64,000 nucleotides of DNA, taken from a virus. Location of the stretch: positions 126,001 through 190,000 of the IMG/VR virus record IMGVR_UViG_3300040801_004532; one strand, 5' to 3'. Shown here in pieces: positions 40,940-49,885 of this stretch; the stretch's first letter is position 1, and every line of letters starts with the position of its first letter. Position numbers and translations under genes: made by a program. Below the pieces are notes generated by a model that worked only from the letters and a program-made list of their open reading frames with translations, was not told the origin of the DNA and made no database searches.

Positions 40940-41119
40940 ATGAGCGAAAATGATGAACTAACTCAAAAACAATTAAAGAATCTAAAAAGAAAGATGGTTT
41001 CATTTATTTGGGAAACCACACCATCAAAGATTATTGAGTTGGCAATTATTTGCAAACTTAAACCACCAAAGCACTTACTTGACAAGTACTTGTCAGAGGA
41101 TTTGGATGAATCATCCTAA
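40940..41119 (+). CDS. Small hypothetical protein, 59 aa
   Basis: ATG at 40940 lies 9 bases after the ARPP-1-like stop. Basic helical N-terminus (ELTQKQLKNLKRKM), then TTPSKIIELAIICKLKPPKHLLDKYLSEDLDESS. The spacing and position in the Ro60 gene cluster support it, though the ribosome site (AGGAACGGTCC) is weak. Followed immediately by the hairpin RNA at 41121. Confidence 0.45.
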   Translation: MSENDELTQKQLKNLKRKMVSFIWETTPSKIIELAIICKLKPPKHLLDKYLSEDLDESS

Positions 41120-41120
41120 T

Positions 41121-41266
41121 TCAGCGACAACGCTTGTGTCAGAGTAAAGGAACGCCTCTCCACATAGTGGTGATCGGCAACACTTTATTTAGATCATTTA
41201 AATAATGTGTTTGCTGATCCCATTGTGTGCTGAGGCGTTTCCCAAATTTAACCCTGACCATTTTTT
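41121..41266 (+). ncRNA. Long-hairpin RNA with U-tract, downstream of Ro60 operon
   Basis: A leading AGCG-ACAA-CGCT hairpin (41123-41134) is followed by outer GTCAG (41138-41142)/CTGAC (41254-41258), then AACGCCTC/GAGGCGTT, CACATAGTGG/CCATTGTGTG (10 bp, two wobbles), GATC/GATC, GCAA/TTGC, CAC/GTG, and TTATTT/AAATAA around a 9-nt loop. T6 follows. Nearly continuous pairing with small bulges marks a real RNA. It lacks the GAAGACT block, so it is either another Ro ligand or a separate regulator. Confidence 0.7.
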
Positions 41267-41283
41267 GTTTAAGGAGAATTTAA

Positions 41284-41859
41284 ATGGAACAAGTTTCTAC
41301 TGAAAGATTTATTGAAAAATTAGGGGTGGATGTTTATCCAATCACAATTGTAAAGTTTCTATTGAATAAGAAACGAATTTTGTCTTATTTTAAAAAGGCA
41401 ACCGAAGAAGATTTTGAAATTAGAGTCAAATATTTAGTTGATCACTCTGACTGTGAAACCTGCAAGGAGAAAGCTCCAGAAGGAATTCTATGCAGGCAAC
41501 ACACATCAATCGATCGAGTTTTAAAAGCTCCAGAGGTTATGTATGATCTGGATACAAATACATATTTTTATAAAAATGAGATATTTAGAATGGTTGGAAA
41601 ACGTCTTGTTATTGTTTATTGTCCGCATCCAAAATTGATTTCGGGTGACATCACAGATTCAAAGGTAAGAAAAATCAATCCGATTACGATTGAAGATCCA
41701 GCTTTAACAGAACTCCCGCCATATGAACGGGTTCAAGAGTTTATTTCATCTGAGCTCTTAGATCAGCATTTAAGATGTTGGTTTAATTATGAGTTTTCGA
41801 TTGTAACTATCCCAAGGGATAGGAACGGGCAAGACTGGTGCTTGCTATCAAATAGATAA
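41284..41859 (+). CDS. Hypothetical protein with Cys cluster, 191 aa
   Basis: DHSDCETCKEKAPEGILCRQHTS at about 57-79 gives CxxC and a later C and H that may bind zinc. N-terminus helical with basic Lys. Then YPPHYERVQEF-type features (ELPPYERVQEFISSELLDQHLRCWFN). AAGGAGAATTTAA precedes the ATG. No known family. Confidence 0.55.
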   Translation: MEQVSTERFIEKLGVDVYPITIVKFLLNKKRILSYFKKATEEDFEIRVKYLVDHSDCETCKEKAPEGILCRQHTSIDRVLKAPEVMYDLDTNTYFYKNEIFRMVGKRLVIVYCPHPKLISGDITDSKVRKINPITIEDPALTELPPYERVQEFISSELLDQHLRCWFNYEFSIVTIPRDRNGQDWCLLSNR

Positions 41860-41877
41860 TCAGGAGGATTACATTCT

Positions 41878-42831
41878 ATGGGTTTTGAAGAGTATACCGA
41901 TCTAGTTGACACAGGATTTCAGGGTGGGTCTGGCGCAGAACAAGTTCCGCCAGAGGAAGAATTTTTTCATAGTGTTTATGTTTCCGGATCAGACAGAAAG
42001 AATCATATTAACATTACCGAGAATGCCGGAAAGCTACAAATCAGAGGCGTTCAGTATAATTTAGATGAAGTTCATTTGGTCATTACACACACCAAAGAAA
42101 TTCTGTGCAACGTAAAAAATGAAAAAGGGAAAGAAAGTATTGTTTGTTTCTCGTTTAAAGAAGGAGCTCCCCCCTGGTTTGGTACCACAACACTTCCAGA
42201 TGGGTCAAAGCGGCAATGTCCGCAAACTTCCGCTGAACGAGCTATCAATGATTTCTGTAGTCCTTGTAGGGCACAAATTCTTGTAGCTGGTATTTATTGC
42301 AAACCAGATGGTTCCCCAATTCTCACAGAAGACAAGAAACCAATTTTTGTCTTTATGCGCGGCAAGGGAATGAGATATTCAAATATATCAACGTATCTGA
42401 GTGAAAGATTCAACGAGGATCTTCCTCCTATTTTTGAGCCTGTCACAGAACAGAGCAAAGAATTTGAAAAACGAGTTGTGAATAACAAACGATTCGTTAT
42501 AAAAGTTACAAGGGGTCAAGAGCAATCCAGTTATGGAAGCATGGTAAATGTCTTTGTATTAGAAAAAGGATCCGAGCTTCCCAAAGAATCAGTATTCACA
42601 ATTCTGAAGTTATCGAAACAAACAGTAGGAAAATTCAATGAAAAATTCGACTGGTCAAAAGGGAAACAGGCAGTCGGCTATGGAAGCAATCAAGCACCAG
42701 AAGGTGTAATGAGAATTGAGGATGAGCAAAAATCAGGCGAATCTAAATCTAAAGATGAAGGTTCTTCTGAGCAATCTTCAAGTGGCGGTGAACAGGGAAA
42801 AGTGTTTAGTTTCGATGATATTAATTTCTAA
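41878..42831 (+). CDS. Possible ssDNA-binding protein with SSB-like acidic tail
   Basis: 317 aa. Beta-rich core (FHSVYVSGSDRKNHINITENAGKLQIRGVQYNLDEVHLVI), a Cys set RQCPQTSAERAINDFCSPC, then an acidic, Ser/Gln-rich tail ending FSFDDINF, resembling the DDDIPF tip of SSB proteins. T4 gp32 also has a zinc-bound core and acidic tail. Spacing of Cys differs from gp32, so this is a candidate only. Sits upstream of the MoxR/vWA pair. Confidence 0.4.
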   Translation: MGFEEYTDLVDTGFQGGSGAEQVPPEEEFFHSVYVSGSDRKNHINITENAGKLQIRGVQYNLDEVHLVITHTKEILCNVKNEKGKESIVCFSFKEGAPPWFGTTTLPDGSKRQCPQTSAERAINDFCSPCRAQILVAGIYCKPDGSPILTEDKKPIFVFMRGKGMRYSNISTYLSERFNEDLPPIFEPVTEQSKEFEKRVVNNKRFVIKVTRGQEQSSYGSMVNVFVLEKGSELPKESVFTILKLSKQTVGKFNEKFDWSKGKQAVGYGSNQAPEGVMRIEDEQKSGESKSKDEGSSEQSSSGGEQGKVFSFDDINF

Positions 42832-42851
42832 CCTTTTAGAGAGGGATACTA

Positions 42852-44108
42852 ATGACCGACGACACAGCCAAAGAAGAATTTAAATACCATGAACGATTGA
42901 ACATCCCCGTCCTTACAATCGAAAAGATCAAACAGCTTTTGAAGAATGATATTGCTGACACGCTACATGCGTGGAAGGAAGGGAGAAAAGTAGACAAACA
43001 ATGTTACAGGATCATTGGCCCTGCTGGTGTCGGCAAGACACAAATTTGTGGTCAAATCGCTGCTGAATTGACAAATGAACTATTCGGGGAGTGGAACAAG
43101 GCACGACCCACTCCAGAACATAAACTATTTGATATGATTATGGTCAAAGCTCCTGTTCTATCAAGGGATGACTTTATCATTCCGTTTCCGGTAACAGATG
43201 GCAAGGACTTTTCATTCAGAATGCTATATTCTGACTTTGTTCCGAAAGAGGTTGGATCATTTGGAATATTTGTCATTGATGAAGTATCAAGAGGTGATCA
43301 TCAACTCCAGCAGCTTCTATGGCAGGTCCAAAATGAGTACGCCGTCCACAATCTGCAATTCCCAGAAGGATGGTTTGTGATCTCAGTAGACAACCCTGAT
43401 GACTCAGAGTACTCCATGGATACGCTTGAAGATGCTGCTGGTTTACGAAGGCAATTGCATCTATACGTTGAGGTAAGTCCTATCGACTTCCTCAACTATG
43501 CAATTGCAAATGATTTTCACCCTCTTGTCATTGAGTGGATTCAGATGCGTCCGGAATATCTATACGATTTCAACGCTCAAAAGGTCGGGTCGGTTTATGC
43601 AAACCCAGCCAGCTATGAGAAGCTTTCGGATCATTTGTGGAAAATGCAAATGAGACGAGGAAGCTTGGATTATGATGAAATCGAAAACAAAGCATCTGGG
43701 CTTCTCAATACCAATATGTCCCAACTCTTTGTCTCGTTTGCAAGAGACAAGAAAGACATCAATCCAAAAGATGTATTCTATGAATTTGATAAGGTTGAAA
43801 AACAAATCAAGGCTCTATTAAAAGAAAACAATATGTCCAAATTGGGCGAGCTTATGATCGGGTTCTGTACGTTTATGACAACATCAATGCCCGAGTATGA
43901 CGATAGAAAGTTAGAAAACGTCTATAAGTTCCTATTGATGATGCCCATTGATACAGCGGCTCTTTTTATCTCACAAATTGATGGCTTTGACCGGTCATCA
44001 AAAGCATTTAAATACATGACTCAAATCCATCTCACTCTTCTGAAAAAGCATCCACAATACAAGAAAGAGTTCTATGATCCAATCGTAAGAGCTGGCGATG
44101 GACGATAG
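42852..44108 (+). CDS. MoxR-type AAA+ ATPase
   Basis: 418 aa. Walker A GPAGVGKTQI at about 56-65; Walker B IFVIDEVSRGDHQLQQLLWQ at about 139-158 with the arginine/ sensor region AAGLRRQLHLYVEV. Typical AAA+ ATPase of MoxR style. Directly upstream of a vWA-domain gene, the usual partner: MoxR-vWA pairs act as chaperones for metal insertion or complex assembly. AGAGGGATACTA precedes the ATG. Confidence 0.75.
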   Translation: MTDDTAKEEFKYHERLNIPVLTIEKIKQLLKNDIADTLHAWKEGRKVDKQCYRIIGPAGVGKTQICGQIAAELTNELFGEWNKARPTPEHKLFDMIMVKAPVLSRDDFIIPFPVTDGKDFSFRMLYSDFVPKEVGSFGIFVIDEVSRGDHQLQQLLWQVQNEYAVHNLQFPEGWFVISVDNPDDSEYSMDTLEDAAGLRRQLHLYVEVSPIDFLNYAIANDFHPLVIEWIQMRPEYLYDFNAQKVGSVYANPASYEKLSDHLWKMQMRRGSLDYDEIENKASGLLNTNMSQLFVSFARDKKDINPKDVFYEFDKVEKQIKALLKENNMSKLGELMIGFCTFMTTSMPEYDDRKLENVYKFLLMMPIDTAALFISQIDGFDRSSKAFKYMTQIHLTLLKKHPQYKKEFYDPIVRAGDGR

Positions 44109-44117
44109 GGGGAAAAC

Positions 44118-45374
44118 ATGCAACCCTCAAGTTCAGTTACAAGTGAACGAATAAAGGTTCTGATTGCCAAATTCGTCCTAAAATACAATTATTGGGGGTA
44201 TCTATTTTCTCGAGTCAGGAGACAGGCGGATCCAAACATGCCATCAATTATGGGCATTGCACCTGAACCTGACGGATCAATTTGTTTATATTATAACCCC
44301 CCATTGATTGATAATACAGACGATGAAAACATCACCAAGGTGATTGAGCATGAAGGACTGCATCTATTAAATAAGCATGTTCCAAGGCTTATTAGAATTC
44401 TTGCAAATGATCCTGATCCATTAAGAAGGGAATCTAAAGCAGAAATATGGAATATTGCAGCTGATTGCTGTGTAAACACACAAGGGAAACTAGGTGAAAG
44501 TCTTACCATTAATGGCAAACCCTGGCCCATGTGTCTCCCCGCAAGATATAAAATGCCTGAGGGACAAATAACCGAGTTTTATTATAACTGGTTGCTTGAA
44601 AATGCAAAAAGCCAACCTATGCCAATGATCGGGGACCATGGAAAATGGACCAAAAATCTAAAGGGAGTTGCTGATCTTAGTGCTCTCAGTAGAAAAGTAG
44701 ATCAACATATAAGATCAATAATCAAAGAATCAGCAAAGACCTTCAACAAGGATCGTGGAAGGTTGCCGTCACATATTGCTGATCTTATTCAGGGAGCTCT
44801 AGCTCCACCAAAAGCACCATACTATCAAATCATTAGAAAATTAATCAAGGGGTCAAGATTAACAAAATTCAAAAGATCCCCAACCAAAATAAATAGAAAA
44901 CGAACTTATACATTTCATTTGGCGTCAATGCCAGATCTCCCTCAAATTTCGCCCTTTCCTGGAAAGAGTCGAGATTTTACATTTGATATTGTCGTTATGA
45001 TTGATACATCAGGAAGTATGTCAAACGATGATATAAAAGAGGGATTGAGTGGTATTAAAAATATCGTTGAAAATGATAGACATTGTCATACCACAGTCCT
45101 GGAAGTTGATGCTGGCGTTGAAAAAGAATATGAATGTAAAAAAATAAGGGATATTCAATTTAATGTAAAGGGACGAGGCGGAACAACACTAACCCCTGGT
45201 TTAGAAAGAGCCAGAGAACTTGGTTGTGATGTTTGTCTTGCATTTACGGATGGGTATACCGAAAATATCAATGCCTTAAGCAGAAAAAGGCTACCTAAGA
45301 AACTTATTTGGGTTATAACCAAAGGTGGGTCGCCTAATCAGATTAATAAAACAGGATTTGTGGTGAAAATATGA
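44118..45374 (+). CDS. vWA protein with HExxH metallopeptidase-like N-terminus
   Basis: 418 aa. N-terminal VIEHEGLHLLNKH (about 73-85) has the HExxH zinc signature, as in the VWA-like DUF2201 family. C-terminal vWA: VVMIDTSGSMSNDDIKEGL (DxSxS, DTSGS) and later FTDGYTE, typical MIDAS. Fits the MoxR partner. A second vWA gene (Ro60) lies 4 kb upstream. Overlaps the next small gene by 4 bp. Confidence 0.72.
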   Translation: MQPSSSVTSERIKVLIAKFVLKYNYWGYLFSRVRRQADPNMPSIMGIAPEPDGSICLYYNPPLIDNTDDENITKVIEHEGLHLLNKHVPRLIRILANDPDPLRRESKAEIWNIAADCCVNTQGKLGESLTINGKPWPMCLPARYKMPEGQITEFYYNWLLENAKSQPMPMIGDHGKWTKNLKGVADLSALSRKVDQHIRSIIKESAKTFNKDRGRLPSHIADLIQGALAPPKAPYYQIIRKLIKGSRLTKFKRSPTKINRKRTYTFHLASMPDLPQISPFPGKSRDFTFDIVVMIDTSGSMSNDDIKEGLSGIKNIVENDRHCHTTVLEVDAGVEKEYECKKIRDIQFNVKGRGGTTLTPGLERARELGCDVCLAFTDGYTENINALSRKRLPKKLIWVITKGGSPNQINKTGFVVKI

Positions 45375-45532
45375 ATCTATTTATATTCCGATTTGCTTTG
45401 ATATGGGTTTGGATAACCCTATTTCAACTCGCTGCAGCAGCAGGAAAAATGGGAGAACCAATCTATCTATACTTTAGTATATTTATGGCATATCTATTAT
45501 GTGTAAAATATTTTCCATTCTATAAAAAATAA
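45371..45532 (+). CDS. Small membrane protein, 53 aa
   Basis: ATG at 45371 overlaps the preceding TGA (ATGA). Two hydrophobic helices (LFIFRFALIWVWITLFQLAAAA; IYLYFSIFMAYLLCVKYF) separated by a short loop with KMGEP. Holin-like or regulatory small membrane protein possible; no proof. Ends 12 bases before the topoisomerase ATG. Confidence 0.5.
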   Translation: MNLFIFRFALIWVWITLFQLAAAAGKMGEPIYLYFSIFMAYLLCVKYFPFYKK

Positions 45533-45544
45533 CCGGAGGTCTTG

Positions 45545-47335
45545 ATGACGAGTTCGTATAGTGCAAAAGATGTTAGAGTTCTAGAAGAGGTAGAACATAT
45601 AAGATTGAATCCTGGGATGTACATCGGCGAGACAAGTAACCCAGTACATTTAATAGAAGAAGCCCTTGATAATGCACTAGACGAAGCGTTGGCAGGCTAT
45701 GCAAAAATAATTGCGGTCATGATAAACTCGAAAGAGAATAAATTCTCTATATTAGATAACGGTCGGGGTATACCATTATCAAATGATACCCCGATCGTTA
45801 TCTCCACTAAGTTATTTTCTGGAGCTAAGTTCCAAGATAAAAAGGCTGCATACGAGATCAGTTCTGGTCTTCACGGAGTTGGTCTCGTTGCAGTCAATGC
45901 TCTAAGCAAATTTTACAAGGTTGAAATATATCGAAATAAAAAGAGGGCAATTTATGAGTTTCAAAATACAAAATTAAAGAAAACAAAAATTGACCCATTT
46001 ACAGACGAACCACCTTTTTCAACCAAAATTGAATTTATTCCAGATAAGAAATATTTTGATGATCTGTTTCCTGATACAGAACGAATTAGGGATCGCCTGA
46101 CAACTGCTTCAGCAGAAATGCCAAATGATGTAACATGTGTTTTGATTATTGATGATAACCGCGAAGTAATAAAACGTGATACAGTAACTCATTTCGTTGA
46201 GGAATGTTTAGCTGAAAAGAAAAGCTCAGTTAATGTTACTCATCTTCATTCAGAGAAAAAACCTGAAAAATTTGATGTAATGTTTACATATGAGGATGCT
46301 GGACCCGTTTCTCCAAAGATAATATCATCAGTGAATCTACTTCCTGTTAAATCAGGGGGTACACATGTGAATGTATTTTATGATGTGCTAAAAGATTTCT
46401 TCTCTGCAAAGGCGAAGAAACATGGTTTTCGATTTCAACCAAATGATTGTTTATATAGGTTGAGAGCGTATCTGATGTTAAGTCTTGTTGAACCCAAATT
46501 CTCTGGACAAACAAAAGATACTCTTATAAATAGAAAAGGTTATTTTGATAAGTTTGCAAAGGACTTCAGACAACAACTGGACGAATTTGCACAACAATTT
46601 GAACCATTGATGATTGAGTATCTTCAAAGATTTCATGATTACAGAACCAAGCTAGATTCAAAGAAAATTACAAAAACCGGAACGAATGGGAAACGAGCTT
46701 CAACAAAATTCACTAAACTACGAGATTGTACAAGTCGTAATGGTGAGCTATATATTGTTGAAGGTGAATCTGCTGGTGGTTCTATTATTCAATCTAGAGA
46801 TCCCAACAAGCACGCAATCCTGCCATTAAAAGGAAAATCTATTCCTAATGCTATTACCAAAAAAGATATTATCAAAAACAAAGAAATATCCGAATTGATA
46901 ATGGCTTTGGGTACAGGAGTAGGTCCACATTTTGACATATCCAAAATGAGGTATGACAAGATCATCTGTGCATCAGATGCGGACCCCGATGGTGGACATA
47001 TCACATGCCTTGTAACAATGGCGATTGCAACCTTGATGCCTGAAGTAATCAAGCAGGGAAGGTATTTCATAGCACAAACACCACTGTTTGCGATAAATGA
47101 AAAGAAAACCTTCTTGCCATTGTGGGATGAAAAATCTCTAAAAGAAGCCAGAGAGAATAACAGATCAATAACTCGTTTTAAAGGATTGGGAGAATTATCA
47201 CCCTTTCAATTAAAGATATGTTTATTAGAAGAAAAGACAAGACGAATAGAACCAATAACATATAGCGAAGACATTAATAGTCTTGAAAAGTTGTTTTCAG
47301 AAGCGAGCGAAAAAAGAAAGTTGGTGAGCGAATGA
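45545..47335 (+). CDS. Type II DNA topoisomerase, GyrB/ParE-like (T4 gp39-like)
   Basis: 596 aa. ATP-binding EEALDNALDEALAGYAK and DNGRGIPL (GHKL motifs), ISSGLHGVGLVAVNALS; then TOPRIM with IVEGESAGGSI (about 403-413) and DADPDGGHI (about 477-485). Full-length, not split as in T4 (gp39 + gp60). GGAGGTCTTG precedes ATG 45545 (in-frame TTG at 45542 is unlikely). The partner GyrA-like subunit is at 50576. Relaxes and segregates phage DNA. Confidence 0.88.
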   Translation: MTSSYSAKDVRVLEEVEHIRLNPGMYIGETSNPVHLIEEALDNALDEALAGYAKIIAVMINSKENKFSILDNGRGIPLSNDTPIVISTKLFSGAKFQDKKAAYEISSGLHGVGLVAVNALSKFYKVEIYRNKKRAIYEFQNTKLKKTKIDPFTDEPPFSTKIEFIPDKKYFDDLFPDTERIRDRLTTASAEMPNDVTCVLIIDDNREVIKRDTVTHFVEECLAEKKSSVNVTHLHSEKKPEKFDVMFTYEDAGPVSPKIISSVNLLPVKSGGTHVNVFYDVLKDFFSAKAKKHGFRFQPNDCLYRLRAYLMLSLVEPKFSGQTKDTLINRKGYFDKFAKDFRQQLDEFAQQFEPLMIEYLQRFHDYRTKLDSKKITKTGTNGKRASTKFTKLRDCTSRNGELYIVEGESAGGSIIQSRDPNKHAILPLKGKSIPNAITKKDIIKNKEISELIMALGTGVGPHFDISKMRYDKIICASDADPDGGHITCLVTMAIATLMPEVIKQGRYFIAQTPLFAINEKKTFLPLWDEKSLKEARENNRSITRFKGLGELSPFQLKICLLEEKTRRIEPITYSEDINSLEKLFSEASEKRKLVSE

Positions 47336-47547
47336 AAAAGATAATTCTTCTGATGATCATTTTTCTATTATTTGGATGCACTGTATCAATGAAACCGGAT
47401 GGTTACGATACAGAAATGCGAAATACAAAGCGAGAATATATTTATGATAGGCATGGATATTATCAAGGCTACATTGAAAAAACAGACTATGGAACAACCT
47501 TTTATTATGATAAAGATGGAAGGTTGAAAGGATTTTCAAGAAAGTAG
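47332..47547 (+). CDS. Predicted small lipoprotein, 71 aa
   Basis: MKKIILLMIIFLLFGCTVSMK is a lipoprotein signal with lipobox LFGC and lipidated Cys16. Mature part is charged and Tyr-rich (GYYQGYIEKTDYGTTFYYDKDG), resembling a repeat-like module. It overlaps the topoisomerase gene by 4 bp. Phage lipoproteins often act in superinfection exclusion; inference. Confidence 0.6.
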   Translation: MKKIILLMIIFLLFGCTVSMKPDGYDTEMRNTKREYIYDRHGYYQGYIEKTDYGTTFYYDKDGRLKGFSRK

Positions 47548-47561
47548 GAGGTAACATTAAG

Positions 47562-49001
47562 TTGAATGGAACAGAAAATTCTCTTTACTTAGCTGATTGT
47601 ATTGATCTTTTGAGAGAATGGTACTCAAAAGGTCAAACAAACTTTATTGATCTTATTTATATTGATCCTCCGTTTAACAGCAACAGAAATTATAATGTTC
47701 TGTTCAACTCAAAATTAACGGAGGAAGCATTCCAAGATACATGGTCAAGTGTATCATATTTGGATGAATTAGAAGGCATCGCTACAATGTCCCCAAATCT
47801 ATATAACTTTCTGAAGATGTTAGAAACAACAGGTCTTCCAAAATCATATATTTCATATTTAACAAAGATGAGTATTCGATGTTGGTATATGAAGGAAATG
47901 TTGAAAGATACGGGAAGTTTTTATTATCATTGTGATCCAACAGCTGGTCACTATATTAAAATAATTTTAGATTATATATTTGGAATGAATAATTTTAAAA
48001 ATGAAATTATATGGTGTTATAAAACTGGTGGACTTTCTACAGAATATTTTCCTAAAAAACATGATACTATATTTTTCTATACAAAAACAAATTCATATAC
48101 TTTTAATCCACAAAAAGAAACGAAATTATCAAATGAGATGCAAAGAGCTTTAAAAATACACCCAGAAGAATTTTTTGATGATAACGATGGAAAAGGTATA
48201 TACACATGGTATTATAGACCGGGACATAAAAAATATCCAAATGGACTAAAACAATACCTTGAAGCATACGTTAGAGATTATTGGGACATACCTGCTCTAA
48301 CAAATACATCAAAAGAACGTCTTGGATACCCAACTCAAAAACCAGAGAATCTATTAGAAAGAATAATTTTAGCATCTTCAAATGAAGACGATCTTGTAGC
48401 AGATTTCTTCATGGGTGGAGGAACAACAATTACAGTTTCTGAAAAGTTGAATAGAAAATGGCTGGGTGTTGATATTAACAACAGATCAATACAAATAACA
48501 CATGATCGAATAACATCTCTAAAGAAAATTTTGAAAAAAGATTATTTTATATATGGCATCCCAAGATCATCAGAAGAATTACGAAAACTTGTTGATGAAA
48601 ATGTTTTAGGAAAAGAGAAAAACAGCCGTTTTGCTTTTGAAGATGTTATTGTCAAATACTATCTTAATGATGTAATTGGTAATGAAAAGAAAGTGGGTGA
48701 TCATTCTATTGATGGTCGCTTTATGTTTAAATACAACGGAAAAATGAGAAATGGTCTTGTTCAGGTAACAACTGGAGCAGGTATTGGTCATTTCAAATCA
48801 TTCTGTTCTGAAATTGGAAAAGGTACTGGAAATCTTGGTGTTTATATTACATTTAAAGATAAAGTTTCTTCTGGTATGATCCGTGAAGCAAAGAGTTATG
48901 GAAAATTGGGTCATGTTGATAAGATCCAAATATTGACAGTTGAAGAACTAGTTGATGAACGAAAAATGTTTGAAGTACCAAAAGATGTAATGACAATTTA
49001 A
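47562..49001 (+). CDS. DNA adenine methyltransferase fused to a nuclease-like C-terminal domain lacking its Lys
   Basis: 479 aa; TTG start 47562 follows AGGAGGTAACATTAAG. DPPFNSNRNYN at about 35-45 is the catalytic DPPY-type motif; VADFFMGGGTTITVSEKLNRKWLGVD is motif I (F-G-G loop), in beta-class order. The C-terminal 145 aa (FEDVIVKYYLNDV ... DHSIDGRFMFK ... GLVQVTTGAGIGH) resembles the Mrr/restriction-like domain with GIDG and QVK, but the expected Lys is Thr. So modification without restriction is likely. Methylation would protect phage DNA. Confidence 0.75.
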   Translation: MNGTENSLYLADCIDLLREWYSKGQTNFIDLIYIDPPFNSNRNYNVLFNSKLTEEAFQDTWSSVSYLDELEGIATMSPNLYNFLKMLETTGLPKSYISYLTKMSIRCWYMKEMLKDTGSFYYHCDPTAGHYIKIILDYIFGMNNFKNEIIWCYKTGGLSTEYFPKKHDTIFFYTKTNSYTFNPQKETKLSNEMQRALKIHPEEFFDDNDGKGIYTWYYRPGHKKYPNGLKQYLEAYVRDYWDIPALTNTSKERLGYPTQKPENLLERIILASSNEDDLVADFFMGGGTTITVSEKLNRKWLGVDINNRSIQITHDRITSLKKILKKDYFIYGIPRSSEELRKLVDENVLGKEKNSRFAFEDVIVKYYLNDVIGNEKKVGDHSIDGRFMFKYNGKMRNGLVQVTTGAGIGHFKSFCSEIGKGTGNLGVYITFKDKVSSGMIREAKSYGKLGHVDKIQILTVEELVDERKMFEVPKDVMTI

Positions 49002-49012
49002 AAGGGTGATAA

Positions 49013-49216
49013 ATGTCGATTGAAGATTGGCCATGCGAAACTTGTATAGTCCAAGCATGTTGTGGCAAAAGCGTATTTTTTGAAGATTGTGATCTTATCA
49101 GGGATCACTTTGCAAAAATAGTGTTTGGAAAGCCTGCGTATAAAGGAGGAAATATTTCCTTTGACCCGCGAAAAAATATGGTTCAAAATAGTCGAAAAGA
49201 AAAACGGTCAGTATAA
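49013..49216 (+). CDS. Small Cys-rich protein, 67 aa
   Basis: MSIEDWPCETCIVQACCGKSVFFEDCDLI has CxxC and later Cys, possible zinc binding. AAAGGGTGATAA precedes the ATG. It runs 56 bases into the next gene in another frame; the codon pattern of the first part is the more convincing. Function unknown. Confidence 0.45.
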   Translation: MSIEDWPCETCIVQACCGKSVFFEDCDLIRDHFAKIVFGKPAYKGGNISFDPRKNMVQNSRKEKRSV

Positions 49217-49526
49217 AACTCTTTATCATGGAGTAAATAAAAGTCGAATATTAGAAATTGGCAAATGGATTGCCTCTGAACAAAAAACAGTAAAAGATGG
49301 GCAAAGTACAAATAGATATACATCTGGGTGGCATATACTACCAAATCTTGCTGAGACATTAGAATATTTGAAAAAATTTAAGAAAGAGCGTGAGCTCAAA
49401 ATAATGTTATGTAAAGCCAAAGGAACTTGGAAAAAAGAACATAGCAGGAATGATGTATATTTGGCAAAGAAAATTTACATTTTGGGAGAATACGATGCAG
49501 CATTGTCATGTGTCGATTTCGTTTGA
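49161..49526 (+). CDS. Hypothetical protein, 121 aa (TTG start)
   Basis: TTG 49161 is chosen because AAAGGAGG (49142-49149) precedes it; the longer frame to 49125 includes the ribosome site. MTREKIWFKIVEKKNGQYKTLYHGVNKSRILEIGKWI: one globular domain, basic. GWHILPNLAETLEYLKKFKKERELKIMLCKAKG follows. No family. Overlaps neighbours on both sides by 32-56 bp. Confidence 0.5.
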   Translation: MTREKIWFKIVEKKNGQYKTLYHGVNKSRILEIGKWIASEQKTVKDGQSTNRYTSGWHILPNLAETLEYLKKFKKERELKIMLCKAKGTWKKEHSRNDVYLAKKIYILGEYDAALSCVDFV

Positions 49527-49722
49527 TCTAAATAAATTAGGGCAAGAAGGACTTGAAAAATTATCTAAAATTGAAAAGTTATTTGGTGAACTTGGAATCT
49601 ATTTCGATACCGGATCAGGTTTAGGAGGTAGAGATTGGGAATGGGATTGGAGTTTGACTGGACCTATAACAGTCCATTTAGTAGATGAAAGTATTTTAGA
49701 CAGATTAGAAAGGGTTAAATAA
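49495..49722 (+). CDS. Hypothetical protein, 75 aa
   Basis: ATG 49495 after TTTGGGAGAATACG. MQHCHVSISFDLNKLGQEGLEKLSKIEKLFGELGIYFDTGSGLGGRDWEWDWSLTGPITVHLVDE: a compact ferredoxin-like alpha/beta pattern. The GSGLGGRDWEWDWSL part resembles small phage proteins I have seen next to other small genes. Overlaps the previous gene by 32 bp. Function unknown. Confidence 0.5.
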   Translation: MQHCHVSISFDLNKLGQEGLEKLSKIEKLFGELGIYFDTGSGLGGRDWEWDWSLTGPITVHLVDESILDRLERVK

Positions 49723-49883
49723 TGGGGCATAAAAAAGCATTAACGTCAGATTGTCCTTCATGTGACTTATGTAAAGTCGATGAAAATAATAACTTTGTAT
49801 GTCATTGGGGTAAAGGGAAACCAAAAATCATGTTTCCAAAAAAGGGTAAAAAGCCCTTATTCTGTAAATTAGAAAGGAAATAG
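49722..49883 (+). CDS. Small Cys-rich zinc-binding-like protein, 53 aa
   Basis: ATG overlaps the preceding stop (TAATGG). Cysteines at CPSCDLC, FVCHW and LFCK could bind zinc. Lys-rich middle. Too short for certainty, but coupling and cysteine pattern favour a real gene. Confidence 0.45.
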   Translation: MGHKKALTSDCPSCDLCKVDENNNFVCHWGKGKPKIMFPKKGKKPLFCKLERK

Positions 49884-49885
49884 TA

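Noticed and set aside
47332-47547. C-terminal continuation of the topoisomerase
   Set aside because: It has its own start, a 4-bp overlap and a clear lipoprotein signal.
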